From: Sporosarcina sp. ZBG7A
GTDB lineage: Bacteria; Bacillota; Bacilli; Bacillales_A; Planococcaceae
Direction: 5' to 3'
Assembly: GCF_000813425.1 (NCBI RefSeq)
Contig: NZ_JWIB01000021.1
Span: forward strand, 1-64,000
DNA length: 64,000 bases
Position 1 is the first letter of the stretch. Each line of letters opens with the position of its first letter. The notes below the pieces were generated by a model that had not been told where the DNA came from, made no database searches, and was given only the letters and a program-made list of their open reading frames with translations. Position numbers and translations under genes: made by a program. Below are positions 46,840 through 55,247 of this stretch, piece by piece.

Positions 46840-47511
46840 TCAAAATTCAAGTTTGACACACTTACCTGTCTCAGAATAATGAGCTAGCACATGCATTTTA
46901 ATGATATTAATATCATCTGTAAATGCAGTGATGGCGGTAATATTACTCGTGAACGTATCTTTTTTCCCTTCACCTACACTCTGTTTCCTAGAAGCGACCA
47001 AATCCTGAATTTCAGAAATTTTAGTAGCACTTAAAACACTCCTCAACAATTCTCCCTCTCCACTGTCGCAAGCTAGTGGGGAGACGTTCACTTGTTTACG
47101 GAACACACCCTCTTCTCCTGCAGGATCTGCATCTATTTCAGATAATCCCAAGGCACTCCATACATAAAATTGCCCATTAGCTTGGACTGGAGCGGCTTTG
47201 GGTAAGTTTTCATCCGCTATAAACGAAGCTGCAGACGTTTTTGATGAAAACACCCCATGTTGTTTTGCATACATAGGTATCGGCGCTCCTGCAGCTGCAG
47301 TGTCTGGCTTCGTTTCGTCTTTTTTATCAGTCCCCTGACCGGATGCAGGTCCACTCGCCGGAACGTTTACGTTAGGTGACGCAGCACTTTCAGGTTTCTC
47401 AGTTTTTAAAAGGATGAATCCGACAATGGCTACTGCCGCAATCCCAAGCAGCACGCCTTGTCCGAGTGCCAACATAATTGTCATTTTCGTATACTTTTTC
47501 TTGAAGTTCAT
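46840..47511 (-). CDS. spoIIB: SpoIIB-like membrane protein with a SPOR-type domain
   Basis: SpoIIB helps start septal wall degradation during engulfment. The 223-residue protein has one N-terminal membrane helix (about 12-34), a low-complexity Pro/Ser/Gly/Ala linker (about 37-80) and a C-terminal domain that looks SPOR-like: YAKQHGVFSSKTSAASFI followed by GQFYVWSALGLSE, then a helical tail. Sequence conservation is low, so the call rests on domain layout plus position between maf and comC, which is where B. subtilis spoIIB lies. Confidence 0.72.
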   Translation of the reverse strand: MNFKKKYTKMTIMLALGQGVLLGIAAVAIVGFILLKTEKPESAASPNVNVPASGPASGQGTDKKDETKPDTAAAGAPIPMYAKQHGVFSSKTSAASFIADENLPKAAPVQANGQFYVWSALGLSEIDADPAGEEGVFRKQVNVSPLACDSGEGELLRSVLSATKISEIQDLVASRKQSVGEGKKDTFTSNITAITAFTDDINIIKMHVLAHYSETGKCVKLEF

Positions 47512-47552
47512 AACAATCCCCCCAGTTTCATTAACCGTACCAAAACGGACAT

Positions 47553-47583
47553 GAAAAAGAACAAGACTCGTGTCGTCTTGTTC
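47553..47583 (-). terminator. Terminator after comC
   Basis: GAACAAGAC and GTCTTGTTC are perfect arms; TTTTTCAT follows on the minus strand. It closes the pilus operon. Confidence 0.85.
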
Positions 47584-47599
47584 AAGAAAATTGTTCGAC

Positions 47600-48355
47600 T
47601 TAAGTTAACAGCGACAGATACCATCCGACAAGTAAATTTCCATAAAAGTAACTGATGACAGCTGCCGCTGCGATAGATGGTCCAAATGGGATGGGTGTTT
47701 TCCTACCTTGACGCGTCCGACAAAGGTGGATAATCCCTACGATTGAACCTATTAAAGCCGCAAGAAACAAAGTAAACAAGGTGAGCTTCGTTCCAAGTAC
47801 AAGTCCGATGACGAAAAATAGTTTAATATCGCCACCGCCCATGCCGCCTTTCGACACAACGGCGATAAGCAAAAGCACCAGGAAACCAACTGTTGCGCCT
47901 AGAAAACTATCCCACCAAGGGACAAGCGGGCTAACAATACGCAGTAAAGCAATTGCGATTCCAAACGGCAACAGGATTTTATTTGGGATCAACATGTATG
48001 TGATGTCTGACACTGTAATGATCACGAGCATCGAGATGAAAAGAAGTGCCACTGCGAGCTCAATCGAAAACCCTAAATAATAGAATGAGAGGGCACATAA
48101 ACCCCCGGTAACGAGTTCCATTAACGGGTATATCACACTGATTTTCGTTCCGCACCCTCGACATTTTCCACGCAAGAACACGTAAGAAAATACCGGAATT
48201 AAATCTACAGCAGTCAGTCGACGATCGCAAACTGTACAATGAGACGGTGGCGATACGATTGATTCCTTTTTTGGCACACGTAACCCTACCACATTATAAA
48301 ATGAACCAAATACAAGTCCGTAAATGAAGAAAAAGCCTGTCCAGACAGCTGTCAT
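47600..48355 (-). CDS. comC: Prepilin leader peptidase/N-methyltransferase
   Basis: ComC/PilD cuts prepilin leaders and methylates the new N-terminus. The 251-residue membrane protein has the two CxxC pairs of the methyltransferase region (CTVCDRRL and CRGCGTK, about 39-72), the first aspartate in VSDITYMLIPNK (about 130-141) and the second in GGMGGGDIKLF (about 186-196). It overlaps pilO by 4 bases and is the last gene of the pilus operon, so it probably processes the pilins encoded upstream as well as any competence pseudopilins. Confidence 0.95.
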   Translation of the reverse strand: MTAVWTGFFFIYGLVFGSFYNVVGLRVPKKESIVSPPSHCTVCDRRLTAVDLIPVFSYVFLRGKCRGCGTKISVIYPLMELVTGGLCALSFYYLGFSIELAVALLFISMLVIITVSDITYMLIPNKILLPFGIAIALLRIVSPLVPWWDSFLGATVGFLVLLLIAVVSKGGMGGGDIKLFFVIGLVLGTKLTLFTLFLAALIGSIVGIIHLCRTRQGRKTPIPFGPSIAAAAVISYFYGNLLVGWYLSLLT

Positions 48356-49050
48356 TCGTCTTCACCTGCGCGAGTTGTTGGATCTTCTTTCCCCGCTGGC
48401 ATCGGTGCGTCCAGTTTTGGCGCTTCAGGGACAAGTTCTTGGAGATCAGGACGACAGAATGCTTGGAATGAAACGGTTAGTTCAATTGGCTCTTTTTCGG
48501 CAGCCGCTTCCCGAATCTCTTCAGGCGTATCCAATTCGATAGATTGTACGACAAAGATACGTTCAGTCGCTTCCACTTCACGAATGAATTTATCAACCTC
48601 TTCATATGAAGACGCAGTGAGTTCGACGTCAATTGTCAGTTGTTTAAGGGCAAGTGCAGGATCTTCTGTCCCCGCATCCAGCTGGTCAGAAGATTCTATC
48701 GGCACCTCATTGAGTTCATCTTTAGCAAACGCCACGTTATTAATTAATGCCTTTGATTTCACTTCAGCTTTTTCTAGTTGGACAAGCAGCAAATCCTCAA
48801 GCGGTAGAACCGGGACTTTCCGTTGCAACGGACGGGAACTGTTCGACTGTTCAATCGGTTTTGCAGCTACTTGACGTTGCAACTCGAAGATGACTTCTCG
48901 CTGATCTACGAGTGAATTAACCACCCCTGTGTTTTCTTCTTTTGCAGGCGCATAGAGCTGGAACCAGCTATAACTGACAAGCAATACAAAGAAAATAACC
49001 GCTAGTACAAGAAGGGCAATGTCTTTTTGACGTTTAGTTAGACTCCGCAT
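48352..49050 (-). CDS. pilO: Type IV pilus assembly protein PilO-like
   Basis: PilO and PilN form the alignment subcomplex. ATG at 49050 is chosen because GAGGAGGG lies 5 bases upstream, giving 232 residues. One N-terminal membrane helix (about 8-30) is followed by a coiled coil (about 38-70) and a ferredoxin-like domain with LTIDVELTASSYEEVDKFIREVE (by position), typical of PilO. The C-terminal tail is Pro/Glu/Asp rich. It overlaps pilN by 17 bases and comC by 4. Confidence 0.85.
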   Translation of the reverse strand: MRSLTKRQKDIALLVLAVIFFVLLVSYSWFQLYAPAKEENTGVVNSLVDQREVIFELQRQVAAKPIEQSNSSRPLQRKVPVLPLEDLLLVQLEKAEVKSKALINNVAFAKDELNEVPIESSDQLDAGTEDPALALKQLTIDVELTASSYEEVDKFIREVEATERIFVVQSIELDTPEEIREAAAEKEPIELTVSFQAFCRPDLQELVPEAPKLDAPMPAGKEDPTTRAGEDE

Positions 49051-49744
49051 CGGATCCCTCCTCTTCTGGAACAGGTGATTCACTGTCATCTGTGTTTTCT
49101 GACGGTGGAGCGGTTTCGTCAGATGACGATTCACTATCTTCCACAGAATCACCTGGAGCTGGTGGCGCAGCCCCATCAATTAGTTGGCGTCCATCAGTAA
49201 AGAAGATCGTGTACGTCGCAAGGTACCGTGGCAACCAATTGTTATTGACGCCCTCTTCCTGATCGATTTCTTCCGCTTCAATCGATTCAATCGAAGCAGT
49301 CTCAACAAATTCAGAAGACAATATACGAGTTAAATAGTATGCAGCTTCCGTTTTATCATCAAATTGGATTTCTACAGTCGCTTGGTGAGGTGCCGCAAAT
49401 GCAAATGATCGGAAAAAACCACGTCTCGGAAGTTGTGCGACCAGGTCTTCCAACAATGGAGCTGTTTCATAACGATAGTCTTCAACCCACTGGACACTTG
49501 CAGCAAGCTGATCATGAGATTGGGCAGTATCAGAACGGTTCAATCGTTCTGTCAATTCAGCTTGCGTGATTTGAAGTTTCACTAATTGGTTGTCCAAACG
49601 CTCTGAGTCCGAAGTCACACTCCGTGTAAGCAAAAAGAAAATTAGCCAAAAAAGAAGCGCTGCGCCGAGAAACGCAAGCGCGACGTAAAGGAGTACAGAG
49701 CGCTCCTTCTCCTTTTCTGGCAATAAATTAATATCTACTAGCAT
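49034..49744 (-). CDS. pilN: Type IV pilus assembly protein PilN-like
   Basis: The 236-residue protein starts with MLVDINLLPEKEKER, whose INLLP segment binds PilM in characterised systems. A membrane helix (about 18-40), a coiled coil and a small domain with TVEIQFDDKTEAAYYLTRILSSEFV (by position) follow. The final 50 residues are strongly acidic (Ser/Asp/Glu/Pro), a tail not typical of Gram-negative PilN. GAGGTG precedes the ATG. It overlaps pilM by 17 bases. Confidence 0.87.
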   Translation of the reverse strand: MLVDINLLPEKEKERSVLLYVALAFLGAALLFWLIFFLLTRSVTSDSERLDNQLVKLQITQAELTERLNRSDTAQSHDQLAASVQWVEDYRYETAPLLEDLVAQLPRRGFFRSFAFAAPHQATVEIQFDDKTEAAYYLTRILSSEFVETASIESIEAEEIDQEEGVNNNWLPRYLATYTIFFTDGRQLIDGAAPPAPGDSVEDSESSSDETAPPSENTDDSESPVPEEEGSDAESN

Positions 49745-50705
49745 GGTGCACCTCTTTCAGCGCCAATCCGATCGTTCGATTGAACGACGCAGGAACTATC
49801 CCGCCATCTGTGAATTTAAGTGGTTCTGGTAAAAGAGGCCCCGCGACCACATTTAAACGGTCGGATACTTGCTTCAGCAATTCATCCAATTCCACATACT
49901 CCCCATTCACAAGCAAATGTGTAATCGTCGCTCCGCCATTCCACATATTGTAGCGATAGAAATTGACGAGTTTTTCAAGCTCCTGAACAATTGCACGCGG
50001 AGACAGCGTTTTGGAGTCCGTCGACAACTCAGTTGCCGAAACATCGAGTTCCGTGGCATTTTCTAAATCTACTGGACGCATAAACTGCGGATAATGTTGA
50101 TGGAAAATCGAAACGACAAGCTTTCCTGCAGTTAAATCTGCTAACAGAACATGCTCGTCCCCTGTAAATTGGTGCTTGTCATGCGCCAATCGATATAGTG
50201 CAAGCGGTGCAATATCTGCGACAAGAGGTTCGAATTTCGCATCCGTTAACGCCGCTTCGTATCCATTGAGGACACTTTCTTTGGAGGCAATTAAAATCGC
50301 TTCATGGGTATCTTCATTCGGTAAGTATGGTACAACGTCAAAAACCGGATCATCGAACGGCAAATAGATCGACGAACCGATTTCTATGAAAAAGTGCCCT
50401 TTTAATTCATCTTCTAGTACATCTTCCGGGTACGGCACTTTCCGGATCATTACATATGTATCGGGCGCAAGAAACTGGACACTGCGTTTCACAATGCCCC
50501 ATTCCTTCGCAAGCCCGTCGAGCACAGTCACCAACCCCACGGAATCCACAACACGCCCGTCATGGACGGTATTCGCGAGAAGTGGAATTTCTACTGCTTC
50601 TTCCACCGTTAACGGTTCTCCCGCTTTCAGCTTTACATAGCGGACGGCGTCTTCTTCAATTGTAAGTGAGATTGGCCGCTTTGGGCGGGAGAATGGGAAT
50701 GGCAT
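49728..50705 (-). CDS. pilM: Type IV pilus actin-like protein PilM
   Basis: PilM is a cytoplasmic actin-fold protein that docks PilN and the ATPases. The 325-residue protein fits in length and has SLTIEEDAVRYVKL at its start (the actin-fold phosphate-1 strand is degenerate), KVPYPEDVLEDELKGHFFIEIG (by position), YEAALTDAKFEPLVADIAPLALYRL (by position) and the VLLADLTAGKLVVSIF strand. AGGAG precedes the ATG. It lies between the pilin gene and pilN. Confidence 0.87.
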   Translation of the reverse strand: MPFPFSRPKRPISLTIEEDAVRYVKLKAGEPLTVEEAVEIPLLANTVHDGRVVDSVGLVTVLDGLAKEWGIVKRSVQFLAPDTYVMIRKVPYPEDVLEDELKGHFFIEIGSSIYLPFDDPVFDVVPYLPNEDTHEAILIASKESVLNGYEAALTDAKFEPLVADIAPLALYRLAHDKHQFTGDEHVLLADLTAGKLVVSIFHQHYPQFMRPVDLENATELDVSATELSTDSKTLSPRAIVQELEKLVNFYRYNMWNGGATITHLLVNGEYVELDELLKQVSDRLNVVAGPLLPEPLKFTDGGIVPASFNRTIGLALKEVHHASRY

Positions 50706-50729
50706 GGGTTTGGCTCCTAGATTAGAGAG

Positions 50730-51179
50730 TTATGGTGTAGTTGATTTAGGCACTGCTTTCGAGTTACCGCTGTCTGTTATTTCCTTACTTGTCGCATCAG
50801 TAAACACAACCTTGGTACCTTTATTATCACCAGTACCTGAAATAGTCATTGCTTTTTTCGTTGAATTACTCTTTGTTACGGTAGGCGTTCCTGTTCCCGT
50901 TATTGGAAAAGAGCCACCGTCGTCAATAAATTTCTCAGTATTTAATTCACTTAGTGTCACTGTAGACTTTTCTGAATTTTCAGCAAAATACATATTAGCA
51001 GCAGATAAAATAGTTTGAGCATCAGCTTTAACAGCTTTAACTCTACTATTCTCAATTATATTCCCAATCGAAGGCACAGCAATCGCTGCGATAATACCCA
51101 AAATAACAATAACTGCGAGTAGCTCGACGAGTGTCAAACCTTTTTCATTTTTCAACTTCTTCTGTAAAAACTTTTTCAT
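50730..51179 (-). CDS. pilA: Type IV pilin, probable major subunit
   Basis: The 149-residue prepilin has a 14-residue basic leader (MKKFLQKKLKNEKG) cut before LTLVELLAVIVILGIIAAIAVPSI, with Glu at mature position 5. The helix is followed by a small beta domain rich in Ser and Thr (about 85-149). A very strong AAGGAGG site, its own possible promoter and a position between pilC and pilM suggest the main structural pilin. The first mature residue is leucine rather than phenylalanine. Confidence 0.92.
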   Translation of the reverse strand: MKKFLQKKLKNEKGLTLVELLAVIVILGIIAAIAVPSIGNIIENSRVKAVKADAQTILSAANMYFAENSEKSTVTLSELNTEKFIDDGGSFPITGTGTPTVTKSNSTKKAMTISGTGDNKGTKVVFTDATSKEITDSGNSKAVPKSTTP

Positions 51180-51220
51180 TTGTTCTCCTCCTTAGTGTAC
51201 GTGCTTTCTAACATACTGTC

Positions 51221-51249
51221 AGTATACCAAAAGTTCTGGTTGTGTGGAA
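51221..51249 (-). promoter_or_regulatory. Possible promoter of the major pilin gene
   Basis: Minus strand TTCCAC (51249-51244, weak -35), a 17-base spacer, and TATACT (51226-51221, good -10), inside the 120-base gap after pilC. Confidence 0.38.
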
Positions 51250-51299
51250 CTATTTTTCTAGTAATTTATGAAATTTTAATGGACGATAAGGTTTACTTG

Positions 51300-52511
51300 T
51301 TACAAATTATCTATCTCGTTAAATAGGCTGAACATCGGCAATAAAATTGCGAGGACAATAGTCCCAACTAATCCCGCTAACAGCACAATCATTATTGGCT
51401 CGATTAGGGCTTTGAGTCTTTCAGTTGATGCATCAACTTCGCTTTCATAGAAATCTGCGACTTTCGCAAGCATGGCATCCAAAGAACCTGTTTGTTCACC
51501 AATTGCGATCATGTGCGGAATGAGCGGTGGAAACGCCCAGTGCCCTTCCATCGGCTCGGTAAGTGACCCGCCACGTTCCAATGATTCTCGTGACTTTACA
51601 AGCACTTTCTTAACGACTTCATTTTCAATCACTTTTTCTGTCATCGAAATCGATTGCAGAATTGGTACTGAACTCGAAAATAACGAACTAAGCGTGCGAG
51701 TTAACGTAGCCAGAACTGATTTCTTCACAATGTCTCCGAATATCGGCAGCCGAAGTAATACCGTATCCAACATCATCTTTCCTGCCGGGTTATTTCGAAT
51801 TAGATAAAACGCAATTGCAATCGCCGCAATGGTCATGACAATCACATACCAATAAGACAAGGCAAAATCACTTGCGCTCATGACAAAACGTGTGAGCAAC
51901 GGCAATTCTCCACCTACACTGGCGAACAAATCCACGAACATCGGTACGACAAATGTCAGTAAAAAAATGACAACTCCAACCGCTACAATCCCAACTACAA
52001 CTGGGTATGAAAGTGCAGACAACACTTTTTGCCGTGTCTTGTAAGCTTTTTCATAGTGAATCGCAAGCCGATCCAGTGCATCATCCAATGTACCTGACAG
52101 CTCACCGGCTTTGATCATATTCACCACGAGTGGTTCGAACGCTTTCGGATGCTTTGCAAATGAGTCGGATAAGGAACCGCCTGTCCGTAAGTCTTCATTA
52201 ACTTCTGTCAGGATCTTTTTGAACTGCTTCCCTTCTACTTGGAGAGCTAAGATTCGAATCGCTTCAACGATTGTTACACCTGCACGCAGCAACGTAGAAA
52301 ACTGACGCAAAAACATGATGAAGTGCTGGCGTTTCACCGGTTTTCCGATATGAATCTCTTTTGTTAGCGTAGTTTCCGCCTGTTCCGTTAAATTTTTCAC
52401 ACGGATTCCTTCGCGTTTCAGTTTCAACGCCGCATCTCTTTTATTATCAGCAACTATTACACCTGAACGGACAGATTTAGCGTCTCGTCCATCATATTTA
52501 AAACGAGCCAC
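51300..52511 (-). CDS. pilC: Type IV pilus platform protein PilC (GspF family)
   Basis: PilC is the inner-membrane platform turned by the ATPases. The 403 residues contain two homologous T2SSF domains (about 65-190 and 265-390), each with a motif of the type FLRQFSTLLRAGVTIVEAI and GELSGTLDDALDRLA / GEQTGSLDAMLAKVA, and three membrane helices. The last segment is hydrophobic and ends LPMFSLFNEIDNL. GTG start with AGGAGG 8 bases upstream; 2 bases separate it from pilT. Confidence 0.95.
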   Translation of the reverse strand: MARFKYDGRDAKSVRSGVIVADNKRDAALKLKREGIRVKNLTEQAETTLTKEIHIGKPVKRQHFIMFLRQFSTLLRAGVTIVEAIRILALQVEGKQFKKILTEVNEDLRTGGSLSDSFAKHPKAFEPLVVNMIKAGELSGTLDDALDRLAIHYEKAYKTRQKVLSALSYPVVVGIVAVGVVIFLLTFVVPMFVDLFASVGGELPLLTRFVMSASDFALSYWYVIVMTIAAIAIAFYLIRNNPAGKMMLDTVLLRLPIFGDIVKKSVLATLTRTLSSLFSSSVPILQSISMTEKVIENEVVKKVLVKSRESLERGGSLTEPMEGHWAFPPLIPHMIAIGEQTGSLDAMLAKVADFYESEVDASTERLKALIEPIMIVLLAGLVGTIVLAILLPMFSLFNEIDNL

Positions 52512-52513
52512 AA

Positions 52514-53554
52514 TTATGATTCCTCCTGCAAGTAAGGCTCTGCGGTATCAAAACTAATGATTCCACCATCTAATAACTCTTTAACAGATGCATTCATCAT
52601 GTGCATTCCCATGGCCCGATTTGTTTGAATGACGTTTGGGATCTGATGTACCTTCTCCGAGCGAATTAAATTGGCGATTGCTGCATTTTTAATCATTAGC
52701 TCCGTCGCCGCTCGTCTACCTGAACGATCTTTAGTCGGCAACAATCTTTGAGATAAAACCGCTGTCAACACTCCTGCCAGCTGAACGCGAATTTGCGCTT
52801 GTTGCCCGTGTGGAAAGACATCGATAATTCGGTCAATCGTCGATGCAGCACTCCACGTATGGAGTGTGGCAAGTACAAGGTGTCCAGTTTCAGCAGCAGT
52901 AATCGCAGTTGAAATCGTCTCTAAATCTCGCATCTCCCCAACTAAAATGACATCAGGGTCTTGGCGCAATGCAGCCCGTAAGCCATCTGCGAATGAATCC
53001 GTATCAAAACCGACTTCCCTCTGGTCGACAATACTTGAACCATGACTATGCATATATTCAATCGGGTCTTCCAGCGTCAAAATGTGCTTTCTTGATGTCT
53101 GATTCAAATAATCAATCATCGACGCTAACGTTGTGGACTTACCCGATCCCGTCGGTCCAGTCACAAGGATTAATCCTTGTTTTGTGTCTGCCAGAGATTT
53201 TAAAATCCCCGGCATCTGTAAAGACTCAATTGTCGGAATGTCTGTCGGTATTGTACGAAATGCTAGAGACGTAACCCCACGCTGTTGAAACGCGTTAACG
53301 CGGAATCGAGCAACATTTGGCACTTCATATGAATAGTCAATCTGACCTTGTTCCTTAAATGCAGTGAATAATTTATCAGGGACTGTCGCTTTAGCAACTC
53401 CCATCGTAAACTGTTCAACTATCGGCTCACTCCCGAAACGTTTCAAATCTCCGTTAATCCGAAAGACTGGTGGAGAATCTATCGTCATGTGAATGTCAGA
53501 AGCATGAAGCTCAACCGCTTTCGTCAATAAATCATCAATCTGTTGTTTCATCAT
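52514..53554 (-). CDS. pilT: Type IV pilus retraction ATPase PilT
   Basis: PilT disassembles the pilus and drives retraction and twitching. The 346 residues begin with ASDIHMT, then Walker A GPTGSGKSTT (about 128-137), the Asp box DPIEYMHS, Walker B, the His box TLHTWSA and the retraction-specific motif AIANLIRSEK (family AIRNLIRE) near 290. That motif separates it from PilB and is the main basis for the call. It lies 12 bases after pilB. Confidence 0.95.
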   Translation of the reverse strand: MMKQQIDDLLTKAVELHASDIHMTIDSPPVFRINGDLKRFGSEPIVEQFTMGVAKATVPDKLFTAFKEQGQIDYSYEVPNVARFRVNAFQQRGVTSLAFRTIPTDIPTIESLQMPGILKSLADTKQGLILVTGPTGSGKSTTLASMIDYLNQTSRKHILTLEDPIEYMHSHGSSIVDQREVGFDTDSFADGLRAALRQDPDVILVGEMRDLETISTAITAAETGHLVLATLHTWSAASTIDRIIDVFPHGQQAQIRVQLAGVLTAVLSQRLLPTKDRSGRRAATELMIKNAAIANLIRSEKVHQIPNVIQTNRAMGMHMMNASVKELLDGGIISFDTAEPYLQEES

Positions 53555-53566
53555 GAAATCCCCTCC

Positions 53567-55222
53567 TTATTCAGGCAACGCTACACGGAGAACTTCTTCC
53601 GTCGTTGTCAGTCCTTGTTTCACTTTATCCAGTCCATCATCGATTAAAAAGACCGTTCCACTGTTGACCGCAGCTTCACGCATTTTAGCAGGCGTCGCAT
53701 TACTGTTAATCAATTCTCGCATCGCATCGTCGATCAGCAGCACTTCGTGAATCGCAACACGTCCTCGATAGCCCGTCATGTTACAAGCTGCACAGCCTGA
53801 TCCACGGTTTATTTCATTAATTGCCAACCCGCGTTTCGCAAAAATCTCTTGTTCTCGTATCGTCGCCGGCATTTTCTTCCCACAGTCTCTGCACACTTTT
53901 CGAATGAGACGTTGCGCAACAACCGCGTTGAGTGACGCTGTGACGAGAAACGGTTCCACACCCATATCGAGTAATCGGGTAATGGATGCGACAGAATCGT
54001 TTGTGTGGATCGTACTAAGAACTAAATGTCCAGTTAACGATGCCCTTATCGCAATCTCGACTGTATCACGATCTCGAATCTCACCAACCATGACGATGTC
54101 GGGATCTTGGCGCAATATCGACCTTAAACCAGTAGCGAAGGTTAAACCTACATTTTGATTGACCTGGATTTGATTGACACCAGAAAGTTGATACTCCACT
54201 GGATCCTCAACGGTAATAATATTGACTTCTTCGCTATTCAACTTGTTGAGCGCCGCATATAACGTCGACGACTTACCAGACCCAGTTGGACCAGAAATCA
54301 AAACGATGCCGTTCGGGCGATTAATTTCCGCCAAAAATCGTTCCAAGTTAAGAGAATTGAAGCCTAGTTTTTTCAAGTCACTTAGTGAACTACTTAAATC
54401 CAAAATCCGCATCACAATTTTTTCCCCGAAAATCGTAGGTAATGTTGACACCCGTAAATCGATTGGGCGAAAATCGATGGTCGTCTTAATACGTCCATCT
54501 TGAGGCAAACGCTGTTCGGTAATATCCAAATTAGCAAGAATCTTGATCCTAGCTGTCAACATACCTTGCATGTGTTTCGGGAGGACTCGTTCCGTTTTCA
54601 ACATTCCGTCTAATCGGTAGCGGATTACGAGTTCGTTTTCTTGGGGATCCAAATGGATATCGCTCGCCTTTTGAGCAACGGCAGATACCATCAACTGGTT
54701 CACCAATCGAACAACCGGTGAATCGAGATCCGTCAATTCTTCCTGCTGCTTTGTTTCTTCGGGTTGATCAATAAAAATATCTTCGAATGATTCGTCTTCA
54801 TAGTACTTAGATATCGTCCGTAAAATATCGTCTTTAGAAGCGATTGCAGTTTCAATATGAAAGCCAGTCGACAAGCGCAAATCCTCAATCGTCAAATAGT
54901 CCATCGGATCACTCATCGCAACAAATAACCGATCGCCATCCGCTTTCAATGGAACTAGTAAGTTTCGCTTAGCGAAATCCTTGGGTACAATGTTAAACAA
55001 TTTTGGATCAAACGGATAACGGAACAAATTGATATGAGGAATCCCAAGTTGAAATTCCAATACTTCTATTAGTTGTTGTTCTGTAATGTATCCTCGCGCA
55101 AGCAATGCATCACCGAGACGCTGGTCCCTTGGCTTTTCGGCTAATGCCATGTCGAGCTGAGCATCTGTAATCAGTCCAGACTCAACCAATAAATCCCCTA
55201 ACCGTTTTCGTGGTGCTGCCAT
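53567..55222 (-). CDS. pilB: Type IV pilus extension ATPase PilB with an MshEN domain
   Basis: PilB powers pilus assembly. The 551-residue protein has an N-terminal MshEN (T2SSE_N) domain with two 24-residue motifs of the form RLGxxL-x10-LxxxLxxQ: residues 7-30 (Lys at the last place) and 35-58 (complete). In MshE-type ATPases these bind c-di-GMP. The ATPase core follows: Walker A GPTGSGKSSTL, DPVEYQLSG, DPDIVMVGEIRD, TIHTND, and the zinc site with CRDCGKK and CAACNMTGYRG. GGAGGGG precedes the ATG. First of the contiguous pilB-pilT-pilC set. Confidence 0.95.
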   Translation of the reverse strand: MAAPRKRLGDLLVESGLITDAQLDMALAEKPRDQRLGDALLARGYITEQQLIEVLEFQLGIPHINLFRYPFDPKLFNIVPKDFAKRNLLVPLKADGDRLFVAMSDPMDYLTIEDLRLSTGFHIETAIASKDDILRTISKYYEDESFEDIFIDQPEETKQQEELTDLDSPVVRLVNQLMVSAVAQKASDIHLDPQENELVIRYRLDGMLKTERVLPKHMQGMLTARIKILANLDITEQRLPQDGRIKTTIDFRPIDLRVSTLPTIFGEKIVMRILDLSSSLSDLKKLGFNSLNLERFLAEINRPNGIVLISGPTGSGKSSTLYAALNKLNSEEVNIITVEDPVEYQLSGVNQIQVNQNVGLTFATGLRSILRQDPDIVMVGEIRDRDTVEIAIRASLTGHLVLSTIHTNDSVASITRLLDMGVEPFLVTASLNAVVAQRLIRKVCRDCGKKMPATIREQEIFAKRGLAINEINRGSGCAACNMTGYRGRVAIHEVLLIDDAMRELINSNATPAKMREAAVNSGTVFLIDDGLDKVKQGLTTTEEVLRVALPE

Positions 55223-55247
55223 TGAAAATCCCCCTCCAAACCGGGTG